Source of the DNA: Fibrella forsythiae
GTDB taxonomy: Bacteria; Bacteroidota; Bacteroidia; Cytophagales; Spirosomataceae
Reading direction: 5' to 3'
Assembly: GCF_017353175.1 (NCBI RefSeq)
Contig: NZ_JAFMYW010000002.1
Coordinates: 558,001-622,000, forward strand
DNA: 64,000 nucleotides
The position numbers and the translations under genes were made by a program. Shown here one piece after another: positions 43,094-51,835 of this stretch; positions within the stretch are counted from its first letter, which is position 1, and the number at the start of each line of letters is the position of its first letter. The notes under the pieces are model-generated. The model searched no databases, was not told the origin of the DNA, and was given only the letters and a program-made list of their open reading frames with translations.

Positions 43094-43761
43094 ACCCAAC
43101 CACTGACCGCCGGAAAATGGCCCGGAAACCGCTACTTCCCAGGCCGTTGCTTTATGCTATTGAACTGGCCCTGTTCGGGTTTATCGCCTATAATTCATTG
43201 TATATCAGAAAGCTAAGCGACATAAAAGCCGCAGGTACGGCGGCTGCAGGTGCGTTCCAGGCTCCGCAATACGCCCGCTCGTTCTGGACCAGCAAACTGC
43301 TGCCCGCCGCTCCCGGCATGGCCACAGATCTGGGTACGTTGCTGATCAGCTTGAAAACAGATAAAGACAAGGCATTTGCTGCGCATTCGCACGCGATGGG
43401 CATTGGCAACATCCGCTATTTTCTAATCAAAGGCGAGGGCACCGTTACAGCCACCAGCGACAATGACGTGACGGTGACATTACCAACCGGTGAGCCCATC
43501 CATCTGGCCACTGAGTTCGTCTTCGGCAACGCCGCGCGCGATGCATCGGGCTTGATCAATATCACCGAATTTGATAATACGACCGACCTGAACAACGTAT
43601 CGGCTGAACTGAACGATATCATTCGTAAGCAGGTAATACCCGGCCTGAAAGCCAGCGCCAAACCCGGCACAAAACTGAGTTTCATTGGGGCCTTGGAGTT
43701 GAATCAGGCGCATCTGCACACGAATGACTTGACGGTGATACCGATTCGGACTGCGCTCTAG
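43090..43761 (+). CDS. DUF2291 transporter-associated membrane or lipoprotein
   Basis: A 223-aa protein with one N-terminal membrane segment (about 18-38) and a DUF2291-like body: YARSFWTSKLLPAAPGMATDLGTLL, HAMGIGNIRYFLIKGEG, ATEFVFGNAARDASGLINITEF, and TKLSFIGALELNQ. DUF2291 genes often lie inside RbsABC-type transporter operons, between the binding protein and the ATPase, as here. The role is unknown. The start overlaps the binding-protein stop. Confidence 0.8.
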   Translation: MNPTTDRRKMARKPLLPRPLLYAIELALFGFIAYNSLYIRKLSDIKAAGTAAAGAFQAPQYARSFWTSKLLPAAPGMATDLGTLLISLKTDKDKAFAAHSHAMGIGNIRYFLIKGEGTVTATSDNDVTVTLPTGEPIHLATEFVFGNAARDASGLINITEFDNTTDLNNVSAELNDIIRKQVIPGLKASAKPGTKLSFIGALELNQAHLHTNDLTVIPIRTAL

Positions 43762-43803
43762 TTGATTAATGGATGACGATAGATCCTTTGAACAGGTGCC
43801 AGC

Positions 43804-43847
43804 CACCAATTAACCAATTAACCAATTAACCAATCTACCAATCCACC
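43804..43847. repeat. Short tandem repeat of accaatta before the ABC ATPase gene
   Basis: Four imperfect copies of an 8-bp unit (accaatta), drifting into accaatct and accaatcc, directly upstream of the ATPase start codon at 43850. The last copies cover the ribosome-binding region, so changes in copy number could alter expression. Such repeats can arise by slippage. Confidence 0.65.
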
Positions 43848-43849
43848 TC

Positions 43850-45361
43850 ATGCTGGTTGCCGATCATGTTACCAAACGATTTGCTGGCGTTACGGCGCTC
43901 GATGCGGTTTGCCTGTCGTTCGAGGCGGGGCAGGTAACCGCCGTTATTGGGGAAAACGGCGCGGGCAAATCGACGCTGATGAAGATCCTCTCGGGCGTAT
44001 ATGCCGAGTATGAAGGGCAGATTCGCTACAAAGGACAGCCCGTGCGGTTTGCCTCTATTCGCGACGCGCAGGCCTGTGGCATCAGTATCATCCACCAGGA
44101 GTTGAACCTGATTCCGTACCTGACCATTACCGAAAATATTTTCCTGGGCCGCGAACTGACCACCCGCTGGGGCACGCTCGACCAGAAAGCCATGCGGCAA
44201 CGTACCCGGCAACTGCTCGACGAACTGAAACTCCCGCTCGACCCCGACACGATCGTGGCCGATCTGAAAGTAGGGCAGCAGCAGGTGGTCGAAATCGCCA
44301 AAGCGTTGCTCGAAGAATCGGAGGTGATCATCATGGACGAACCAACGTCGGCCATTACGGAGAGTGAAGTAGCAGTGCTATTTCGAATCATCAACGAGTT
44401 ACGGCAACAGGGAAAAGCGATCGTGTACATCTCGCATAAGCTGGATGAACTGTTTGTTATCGCCGATCGCTACGTGGTGCTGCGTGATGGTAGATCCATT
44501 GAATCGGGCGCGATGCAGGCCATCAACCACGATAGTCTGATCCATAAAATGGTGGGCCGTGAGGTACAGCTCATCCGCCGTTCGAGCAGTTTGTCGGCGG
44601 CTCCGAACGGTCGTCAACCTCTGTTTTCGGCTGATTCGATCTGCCTGACTCACCCGTTTCGTAGCGAAGAGCTACAGCTCAAAAGCCTGTCGTTTACGGT
44701 TAGGCATGGGGAAGTGGTTGGTATTTTTGGCCTAATGGGAGCTGGACGTACCGAACTGCTCGAGACGCTGTTTGGTCTGCATCCGCAACGTACCCAGGGC
44801 ACGATCTGGCTAGGCGGCCAACAGGTGCCTATACGCAACCCGGCCACGGCCATTCAGGCAGGCATGGCGCTTGTGCCCGAAGATCGTAAGCGCGACGGCC
44901 TGGTGCTGGGCATGGATGTGCAGGAGAACATTAGCCTTACGGCGCTGGAACACATTGAACGCGGCGGCCTGCTCAACAACGCTAAAGAGACTACGCTGGC
45001 CCGGAAATACATGGCCGATCTGCGCATTAAAACGCCGTCGGAGAAGCAACTGACCCGGAACTTGAGTGGCGGTAATCAGCAGAAAGTGGTACTGTCGAAA
45101 TGGCTGGCCACAAACCCCCGCCTGCTGATGCTCGACGAACCCACGCGCGGAATCGATATCAACGCCAAAAATGAAATCTATAAACTCATCGAGCTGCTGG
45201 CCGCCGACGGTGTGGGGGTCATCGTCGTCTCGTCGGAAATTCCCGAACTGCTAACCATCGCCGACCGCATTCTGGTCATGAGCGAAGGGCGCCTTACCGC
45301 CGAACTACCCATTGCCGATGCTACCGAAGACGCCATTTTAAAAGCTGCCCTCTCGACGTGA
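43850..45361 (+). CDS. Ribose-type ABC transporter ATPase (two ATPase domains)
   Basis: A 503-aa RbsA-like protein. First domain: Walker A GENGAGKST (about residues 35-43), Q-loop STIHQELN, degenerate signature LKVGQQQ and Walker B VIIMDEPTSAI. Second domain (from about 255): GLMGAGRTE in place of Walker A, signature LSGGNQQKVV and Walker B LLMLDEPTRGID. This uneven pair is normal for RbsA/XylG-type ATPases. It powers import with the permease at 45492. Confidence 0.94.
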   Translation: MLVADHVTKRFAGVTALDAVCLSFEAGQVTAVIGENGAGKSTLMKILSGVYAEYEGQIRYKGQPVRFASIRDAQACGISIIHQELNLIPYLTITENIFLGRELTTRWGTLDQKAMRQRTRQLLDELKLPLDPDTIVADLKVGQQQVVEIAKALLEESEVIIMDEPTSAITESEVAVLFRIINELRQQGKAIVYISHKLDELFVIADRYVVLRDGRSIESGAMQAINHDSLIHKMVGREVQLIRRSSSLSAAPNGRQPLFSADSICLTHPFRSEELQLKSLSFTVRHGEVVGIFGLMGAGRTELLETLFGLHPQRTQGTIWLGGQQVPIRNPATAIQAGMALVPEDRKRDGLVLGMDVQENISLTALEHIERGGLLNNAKETTLARKYMADLRIKTPSEKQLTRNLSGGNQQKVVLSKWLATNPRLLMLDEPTRGIDINAKNEIYKLIELLAADGVGVIVVSSEIPELLTIADRILVMSEGRLTAELPIADATEDAILKAALST

Positions 45362-45462
45362 AAGGAGGAATGGAGAAAAAGAAGGAAAGGGCTTCACATA
45401 ATCACCTGGTTGTATCAAGCACACATTTGCCCTTCGATCCCCCTTTCCTCCATTCCTCCTTT
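45361..45462. other. Inverted purine/pyrimidine repeat between ATPase and permease genes
   Basis: aaaggaggaatggag (45361-45375) and ctccattcctccttt (45448-45462) form perfect 15-bp arms around 72 nt, and further ggaaagg/cctttcc pairing extends the stem. The arms are GGA-rich simple sequence, similar in style to the element at 62667-62770. Confidence 0.6.
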
Positions 45463-45491
45463 CTCTCGTTCCTCCCATAATCTTCTTTCTC

Positions 45492-46472
45492 ATGCCTCTT
45501 ACCCTGCAACCGTATCGGCCAGCTTTGGTCAAATTTCAATCGCTGATCGCCCTGTTCGTGCTGTGCCTGGGCATCAGTCTGCTATCCGATAAATTCCTGA
45601 CCGGTGCTAATTTCTGGAACGTGATGCGCCAGATTTCGGTCAACGTCTGTATCTCTACCGGCATGACACTGGTAGTACTTACCGCCGGGATCGATTTGTC
45701 GGTTGGGTCGGTGCTGGCCTTGTCGGGTGCCATTACGGCTGGACTGCTGCGGAACGGAATTCAGCTTCCAGATGCCAACCTGTACATCGGTTTTACGGTG
45801 CTGGGGGCTATGCTGGCTGGTATAACCACGGGTTCGGCGTTGGGCTGGTTCAATGGCTGGGCCATCACCCGCTTCAGGCTGCCGCCCTTCGTGGCCACAC
45901 TGGCCATGCTCACCATTGCGCGTGGCCTAACTATGCTCTGGACTGAAGGTTTCCCGATCACCGGTTTGGGCGAATCATTTACGTACCTGGGAACGGGCTG
46001 GTTTCTGGGTATTCCGGTGCCAGTCTGGCTGTCGGTCATCATTGTGGCAGTAGCTGTTCTGGTCACCAACAAAACCCGTTTGGGGCGCTACATCTACGCC
46101 ATTGGCGGTAGCGAAAGCGCCGCCCGACTGTCGGGCGTTAACGTTGAGCGTATTAAAATAATCGTCTACACTATTGCCGGGGCCTTGGCTGCCGTGGGTG
46201 GGTTGCTGGTCACCTCGCGGCTCGATTCGGCGCAGCCCAACGCCGGTACCAGCTATGAACTGGATTCCATTGCGGCAGTGGTCATCGGCGGCACGTCGCT
46301 GTCGGGTGGGCGGGGCAGCATCCTGGGCACGGTGCAGGGCGCCGTTATTATCGGCGTACTGAACAACGGGTTGGTGCTGCTCAACGTATCGCCGTTCTGG
46401 CAGCAGGTGGTGAAAGGCTTCGTCATTCTGCTGGCCGTCATCATTGATAAATCGAATTCGAAGAGCGAGTAG
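45492..46472 (+). CDS. Ribose-type ABC transporter permease
   Basis: A 326-aa polytopic RbsC-family permease: LTAGIDLSVGSVLALSGAITAGLL, the loop LGWFNGWAITRFRLPPFVATLAMLTIARGL, AIGGSESAARLSGVNVERIKI (EAA-like ATPase contact) and SIAAVVIGGTSLSGGRGS. All are family signatures. It forms the membrane channel for the binding protein at 42104 and the ATPase at 43850. Confidence 0.94.
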   Translation: MPLTLQPYRPALVKFQSLIALFVLCLGISLLSDKFLTGANFWNVMRQISVNVCISTGMTLVVLTAGIDLSVGSVLALSGAITAGLLRNGIQLPDANLYIGFTVLGAMLAGITTGSALGWFNGWAITRFRLPPFVATLAMLTIARGLTMLWTEGFPITGLGESFTYLGTGWFLGIPVPVWLSVIIVAVAVLVTNKTRLGRYIYAIGGSESAARLSGVNVERIKIIVYTIAGALAAVGGLLVTSRLDSAQPNAGTSYELDSIAAVVIGGTSLSGGRGSILGTVQGAVIIGVLNNGLVLLNVSPFWQQVVKGFVILLAVIIDKSNSKSE

Positions 46473-46547
46473 GAGATGGGGAATGACAAAAAGGTATCGA
46501 ATGGCCGACCAGTAACCTCTGTCTCCATAATCAAAAAATAGCTAAGT

Positions 46548-48023
46548 ATGATTCTCGCCATCGATCAGGGAACGAGCAGTACCAAAACGCTGATTTTCAA
46601 CGTCGACGGTCAGGTTGTTGCCCGCGCGTCGGAGCCGCTGAAAACGCAGTATTGGGGGGATGGGTACGTTGAGCAGGACCCCGAAGAAATTTACCGCAAC
46701 GTGCTGACGTCTGTGGGCAAGTGTCTGGGTGACTTTGCGGCATCCGGCGGTAATCTGCGTAGTGTCGCTGTGAGCGGTATCTCGAACCAACGCGAAACGT
46801 TTGTGGTCTGGAACCGGGCCGGTAAACCGTTGCACAACGCCATTGTCTGGCAGTGCAAACGCTCCATCGCTATTTGCGAACGCCTGAAAGCCGATGGGCT
46901 GGAACCGATGGTCCGCCAGAAAACCGGCCTGTTTATCGATCCTTATTTTTCAGGCACCAAACTCATCTGGTTGAACGAAAACGTGCCATCCGTGCAGGCC
47001 GCCATTGAGGCCAACGACGCCTTTTTTGGAACTGTCGATACCTGGCTGTTGTACCGGCTGACAAACGGCGCGTGCTACCGGACCGACTACACCAATGCCT
47101 CGCGCACGCTATTCTTCAACCTGCAAACCCTCCGTTGGGATCAGGAGTTGCTGGCTCGTTTTGGCTTATCAAAACTAAACTTACCCGAGCCAACACCATC
47201 GGCTGCGCTCTTCGGCGAATCAACTTTCAACGGCCTGTTCGACCACGCCGTGCAACTGACAGCCATGATCGGCGATTCCCACGCGGCCGCCTTTGGTGAA
47301 GGGTGCTTCTCAACAGGAACGGCTAAAGCCACACTGGGAACAGGCTGCTCTATTATCATGAACATTGGCCCCGAGTTGAAAGAATCTGGTCATGGCATGG
47401 TTTCTACCATCTGCTGGAGCACCGAAGAACGGGTCGATTATGCGCTGGAGGGCGTTATTGTCACCTGCGGGGCTACCATCGAATGGCTCAAAAACAGCCT
47501 GGAACTGTTTGCCGAGAGTCGCGAAACGGAAGCGATGGCCCGCAACGTACCCGACAACGGCGGTGTATACCTCATTCCGGCGTTTAGTGGGCTGGGTGCG
47601 CCGCACTGGCAAATGGAACGGAAGGCGTCGATCGCCGGCATGACCTTTGGAACCACCAAAAGCCACCTCGTCAGGGCGGCGCTGGAATCGATTCCATACC
47701 AGATCAAAGACGTGGTGGTTGCGATGGAACAGGATACAGGCATTCCGCTGGCCGAACTAATGGTCAACGGTGGCCTGACCTCCAACGGATTCGTGCTCCA
47801 ATTCCTGGCCGATCTGTTGGAAAAACCGGTCATCAATAGAGGCATGCCCGACGTTTCGGCACAGGGAGCCGCGTACCTGGCTGGCTTAAAAGCGGGCATT
47901 TTCCATGATTTAGCTCATTTAGAGCGTATTGCTACTGACAAATCGGCCATAGAGCCAACGACCAACAAGGCTGCTGCCAACGGGTATGAAGGTTGGCAGG
48001 TCGCTGTATCGAAAGCGTATTGA
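46548..48023 (+). CDS. FGGY-family sugar kinase (glycerol-kinase-like)
   Basis: A 491-aa kinase: MILAIDQGTSSTKTLIF phosphate loop, SGISNQRETFVVWNRAGKPLHNAIVWQCKRS, FGTVDTWLLYRLTNG, MIGDSHAAAFGEGCF, GTGCSIIMNIG, NGGLTSNGFVLQFLADLLEKPV and GAAYLAGLKAG. The NQRET and FGTVDTWLLYRLTNG patterns are glycerol-kinase-like, yet the operon context (isomerase, split transketolase, sugar ABC importer) points to a ketose substrate. Relatives phosphorylate xylulose, erythrulose or apulose. It starts 75 bp after the permease gene. Confidence 0.88.
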   Translation: MILAIDQGTSSTKTLIFNVDGQVVARASEPLKTQYWGDGYVEQDPEEIYRNVLTSVGKCLGDFAASGGNLRSVAVSGISNQRETFVVWNRAGKPLHNAIVWQCKRSIAICERLKADGLEPMVRQKTGLFIDPYFSGTKLIWLNENVPSVQAAIEANDAFFGTVDTWLLYRLTNGACYRTDYTNASRTLFFNLQTLRWDQELLARFGLSKLNLPEPTPSAALFGESTFNGLFDHAVQLTAMIGDSHAAAFGEGCFSTGTAKATLGTGCSIIMNIGPELKESGHGMVSTICWSTEERVDYALEGVIVTCGATIEWLKNSLELFAESRETEAMARNVPDNGGVYLIPAFSGLGAPHWQMERKASIAGMTFGTTKSHLVRAALESIPYQIKDVVVAMEQDTGIPLAELMVNGGLTSNGFVLQFLADLLEKPVINRGMPDVSAQGAAYLAGLKAGIFHDLAHLERIATDKSAIEPTTNKAAANGYEGWQVAVSKAY

Positions 48024-48117
48024 AACGTTTATGATTCATCGGCTTCGAGAGCCGGTTTGCTTACACCGGGACTGTCGGATACGTGCGAAAGCAACCTACT
48101 ACAAGTCTGCAAGACAT

Positions 48118-49599
48118 ATGTTATTTACTACCACTATGACCCAGCTTCTCATCAGACGTAGCTTTTTATTACTTGGTTTCTTCTCGTCACTTTCGCTCAT
48201 TGCGCAGCCAAAACCGAACGTACCTGAGCGGGTGCGGGTGCTGGTGCTGACGGATATTGAAGCTGACCCCGATGATGCGCAGTCGCTGGTGCGTTTTCTG
48301 ACCTACGCCAATCAATGGGACATTGAAGGGCTGATTGCCACAACCTCCATTCATCAGAAAACGCGGGTTGCCCCCGAAACCATTCACGCCATCGTGGCGG
48401 CCTATGGCAAGGTTCAGCCCAACTTGCTGAAACACGAACCCGGCTTCCCAACAGCGCAGGCGCTTACCACTACGATCAAAAAGGGGTTACCTATATACGG
48501 CATGGCCGGCGTAGGAGAGGGCCGCGATTCGGAAGGCTCCAACTGGATCATCAAGGCGCTGGAAAAGCCCGACGAGCGTCCGCTATGGGTATCGGTCTGG
48601 GGTGGACCCAACACGCTGGCGCAAGCCCTCTGGACGATCAGGAAAACGTACCCAGCCGAGAAAGCAGAGCGGTTGTACCGTAAGTTACGGGTCTACACCG
48701 TCTCTGATCAGGACGATTCGGGCCCCTGGATACGGAAAACGTTTCCAGGCATTTTCTTTATATGCAGCCCCGGCTATGGCTACGAACAGGCTACCTGGCG
48801 CGGCATCAACACCACTGAAGCGGGCACCCACGCCGAGCTGATCAGTAACGAGTGGCTGGCCAGACACATTCAGCAGGGGCACGGGCCAATGGGGGCGATG
48901 TATCCAGATGTAGCCTACGGTATGGAAGGCGACACCCCCACGTTTCTGGGCTTGATCCCGAATGGCCTGAACGTACCTGAGCACCCGGATTACGGCGGCT
49001 GGGGTGGCCGTTACACTTTGTACAAGCCTACGATGCTCCCTCCACGTGGTCGGTTTGTACGCCCCGATTTCCCCGCCGACGAACTTGAAACCCGCCCCAT
49101 CTGGACCAACGCTGCCGATTCGGTATATACCGATGCGCTGCCCCGAAAATCGTATGCCGAGCCCGCCGATTTGCCGGGCGCCAAAAGCATTCTGGCCACG
49201 ATCTGGCGCTGGCGGCCAGATTTTCAGCACGATTTTGCTGCCCGCATAGACTGGTGCACAAAATCGTATGCCGAAGCCAATCACCCGCCCAAACCCGCAC
49301 TGGCCCATCCCGATAACCTGACCGTACATTCGGGCGAGCTCTTTCACCTGAACGCCGCCGGAACTACTGATCCCGATGGAGATTCGATGAGTTATCTGTG
49401 GTACCAGTACCCGGAAGCCGGAACGTACCCGGCGCGCATCAGTTTTCGGCCCTACGCGTCTAATTTGTACGATCTGCCCGTAACGGCTCCCGTTGTTACA
49501 GTACCACACACCATCCATTTCATTCTTAAAGTAACAGACAAAGGCACGCCCGCCTTGACCCGATACAAGCGGGTCATCGTACAGGTACTTCCCAATTAA
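48118..49599 (+). CDS. Secreted DUF1593 / nucleoside-hydrolase-like protein (copy 1)
   Basis: 493 aa from ATG 48118 (ATG 48136 is equally possible); the frame back to 47986 overlaps the kinase gene. Signal peptide to LIAQ. The N-terminal domain (about 30-370) resembles nucleoside hydrolases: VLVLTDIEADPDDAQSLVRFL, GLIATTS, WVSVWGGPNTLAQALW, YGGWGGRY. The C-terminal beta-sandwich (about 400-493) has LTVHSGELFHLNAAGTTDPDGD and GTPALTRYKRVIVQV. The family (related to cellulose-binding Sde182) is secreted and linked to plant polysaccharides; the activity is undefined. Confidence 0.87.
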   Translation: MLFTTTMTQLLIRRSFLLLGFFSSLSLIAQPKPNVPERVRVLVLTDIEADPDDAQSLVRFLTYANQWDIEGLIATTSIHQKTRVAPETIHAIVAAYGKVQPNLLKHEPGFPTAQALTTTIKKGLPIYGMAGVGEGRDSEGSNWIIKALEKPDERPLWVSVWGGPNTLAQALWTIRKTYPAEKAERLYRKLRVYTVSDQDDSGPWIRKTFPGIFFICSPGYGYEQATWRGINTTEAGTHAELISNEWLARHIQQGHGPMGAMYPDVAYGMEGDTPTFLGLIPNGLNVPEHPDYGGWGGRYTLYKPTMLPPRGRFVRPDFPADELETRPIWTNAADSVYTDALPRKSYAEPADLPGAKSILATIWRWRPDFQHDFAARIDWCTKSYAEANHPPKPALAHPDNLTVHSGELFHLNAAGTTDPDGDSMSYLWYQYPEAGTYPARISFRPYASNLYDLPVTAPVVTVPHTIHFILKVTDKGTPALTRYKRVIVQVLPN

Positions 49600-49678
49600 T
49601 CCTTTTTAGGATTGGGCTACACAAAAGCGATCAGCCATGCCATCACTCTCCAATCTGAAACCCCGAGACCAGTATTCT

Positions 49679-51187
49679 ATGAAGCTATTAGTATGTGCAG
49701 CCAGTATTCTGCTACTGCTTGGGCAGCCGATTTTCGCGCAGAAGAAGCAACCATCAGCCAAGGCGCGTACCATCGTGACGACAGATGGTGAGGTCGATGA
49801 CGTGGATACGTTTATTCGTATGTTGCTATACAGCAATGAGTTTAACCTTGTAGGGCTGGTCTACAGCAGTTCGCAGTGGCATTACAAAGGCGATGGTAAA
49901 GGCACCCGGTTTACCTCTGAAATGGAAAACACCGCCAAACGCTACGGCGAGCGAACCGACCTGCGCTGGCCAGGCACCACCTGGATGGAAACGTATATCG
50001 ATAAGTACGCTCAGGTGTACCCCAACCTCATTAAACACGCCAGCGGCTACCCATCGCCAACGTACCTGAAAAATCTGGTTCGGGTAGGAAACATCGATTT
50101 CGAGGGCGAAATGAACCACGATACCGACGGCTCTAACCTGATCAAAAAAATCCTGCTCGATAACGACCCCAGTCCGGTGTACCTGCAAATATGGGGTGGT
50201 ACCAACACGGTAGCGCGGGCCTTAAAATCCATTGAAGATCAGTATAAAACCAGCGCGAACTGGGCGGCTATCCAGAAAAAAGTATCGGACAAGGCCATTA
50301 TCTATGCCGTGCTTGATCAGGATGCTACGTACCAGAAATACGTAGCGCCCAACTGGCCGCGCATCCGGGTGCTCTATAACTCCGACCAATTCTGGAGTTT
50401 CGCCTACCTGTGGCCACGCGTTGTACCGACCGAACTGCAGACGTACCTGAAGGGGGCATGGTTTGCCGACTACATCAAGTTTGGTCATGGTCCGTTGCTA
50501 TCGTCGTATTTTCTATGGGGCGACGGGCAGAAAATTGCCGGCGACCCCGAACATACGCACGGCGACCTGGCCGAAGCGCAGAAATACAAACTGAGCCAGT
50601 ACGATTTTATTTCGGAAGGCGATTCACCCGCCTATTTCTACCTGATCGACGTTGGCCTGCGCAGTATGGAAGACGTATCGTACGGAGGCTGGGGTGGCCG
50701 TATGGTGAGATCGGCCACGAATCCTTACCGCTGGGAAGATGGTAAGACGGTAACCGATTACGATCCGTATACCAAAAAACAAGAGACGGCCTACCCACAA
50801 ACGCGCTGGATTCCGGTATTGCAAAACGACTTCGCCGCCCGTGCCGATTGGTGTGTAAAGCCTTACAAAGAAGCCAACCATGCGCCAGCCGTAACGCTCA
50901 ATCACCCGCACGACCTGCGGGCGAAACCCGGCCAGCAGGTGACGTTAAGCGGTTCAGCCACCGATCCCGACAAGGATAAGCTCGCTTACCGCTGGTGGCA
51001 GTACGAAGAAGCAGGTACGTATAAAGAGAACGTGACAATCAACCAGGCCGATCAGGCCAAGGCGTTGGTCAACGTACCTGGCAATGCCTTGGCTGGACAA
51101 ACCATTCACCTTATTCTGGAGGTAACCGACCAGGGAACGCCCGCCCTGACACGCTACCAACGGGTAATTGTTACTGTTGCTAACTAG
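49679..51187 (+). CDS. Secreted DUF1593 / nucleoside-hydrolase-like protein (copy 2)
   Basis: 502 aa from ATG 49679, which gives a clean signal peptide (MKLLVCAASILLLLGQPIFA); ATG 49637 is an alternative. Same layout as copy 1: RTIVTTDGEVDDVDTFIRMLLYS, GLVYSSSQWHYKGDG, VYLQIWGGTNTVARAL, YGGWGGRM, then the C-terminal module GQQVTLSGSATDPDKDKLAYRWWQYEEAG and GTPALTRYQRVIVTV. The two copies and the remnant at 41720 show expansion of this family within one cluster. Copies 1 and 2 lie 79 bp apart and are probably co-transcribed. Confidence 0.87.
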   Translation: MKLLVCAASILLLLGQPIFAQKKQPSAKARTIVTTDGEVDDVDTFIRMLLYSNEFNLVGLVYSSSQWHYKGDGKGTRFTSEMENTAKRYGERTDLRWPGTTWMETYIDKYAQVYPNLIKHASGYPSPTYLKNLVRVGNIDFEGEMNHDTDGSNLIKKILLDNDPSPVYLQIWGGTNTVARALKSIEDQYKTSANWAAIQKKVSDKAIIYAVLDQDATYQKYVAPNWPRIRVLYNSDQFWSFAYLWPRVVPTELQTYLKGAWFADYIKFGHGPLLSSYFLWGDGQKIAGDPEHTHGDLAEAQKYKLSQYDFISEGDSPAYFYLIDVGLRSMEDVSYGGWGGRMVRSATNPYRWEDGKTVTDYDPYTKKQETAYPQTRWIPVLQNDFAARADWCVKPYKEANHAPAVTLNHPHDLRAKPGQQVTLSGSATDPDKDKLAYRWWQYEEAGTYKENVTINQADQAKALVNVPGNALAGQTIHLILEVTDQGTPALTRYQRVIVTVAN

Positions 51188-51408
51188 CGTCCGTTTTGGC
51201 TCTACAGCATCTCCCGTGCCACAGCCGCAAAGGTACCTGAACCGACCAGATCAATGCCATACGCTCTTGTAATGTATGTGTAGATAAGTTGTTGTTAATC
51301 AATAAATTAAGATCCATCTTTGCGTTAATCTGTTCGTGCAGTTACCGCCTGGATGATTTATTAAACTTTAAACGGTCGCTCAATTCAGTTTGGCATCATT
51401 TTAGACTG

Positions 51409-51434
51409 TGTTGTAGATAAATATATCTATAACA
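51409..51434. promoter_or_regulatory. Inverted repeat upstream of the LytTR gene
   Basis: tgttgtagata (51409-51419) and tatctataaca (51424-51434) form 11-nt arms with one mismatch around aata, ending 20 nt before the ATG at 51455. Place and symmetry fit an operator, perhaps for autoregulation. LytTR proteins more often bind direct repeats, so another regulator is possible. Confidence 0.5.
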
Positions 51435-51454
51435 CATTGTGAGCCAGTAAATTG

Positions 51455-51823
51455 ATGAAGCGCGTACCCTACAAACGTGGCGAACAAACGTTTGAGCCTG
51501 AGAACGTTGCTTACCTCATTGGTGAGTCTAATTACTCCCATGTCCATCAGGTCGACGGGGAAGTTATTTTATCATGTCGGAATCTGAAATGGTTTGAAGA
51601 TCAGTGGCCAGCTTTTGTGCGGTTGCACAAGAGTGCGCTCATTAACGTAAACTCGATAGCCTATTACGCCACTGGCGAGTCGAACCGGGTAGTTATGACC
51701 GATAACGCTGAGTTGATCATTGCCCGACGGCGCGTGCCGGAGGTCTTCAGTCTGCTGGCCGCAAAGGGGATAACAAAAAAAGAGGACGAACTCGCCTACG
51801 ACGATTCGTCCTCCTATATGTAA
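51455..51823 (+). CDS. LytTR-domain DNA-binding protein
   Basis: 122 aa from ATG 51455 (a TTG one codon upstream is ignored). Nearly the whole protein is a LytTR domain: PENVAYLIGESNYSHVHQVDGEVILSCRNLKWFEDQ, FVRLHKSALINVNSIAYY and NRVVMTDNAELIIARRRVPEVF. The acidic C-terminal tail (KKEDELAYDD) is short. It has no receiver domain, so it is a stand-alone regulator rather than a typical response regulator. An inverted repeat sits just upstream. Confidence 0.88.
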   Translation: MKRVPYKRGEQTFEPENVAYLIGESNYSHVHQVDGEVILSCRNLKWFEDQWPAFVRLHKSALINVNSIAYYATGESNRVVMTDNAELIIARRRVPEVFSLLAAKGITKKEDELAYDDSSSYM

Positions 51824-51835
51824 AACCGTTGATTA

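Noticed and set aside
48685-49518. 277-codon minus-strand frame opposite DUF1593 copy 1
   Set aside because: Shadow of a conserved secreted protein gene; no recognisable domains.
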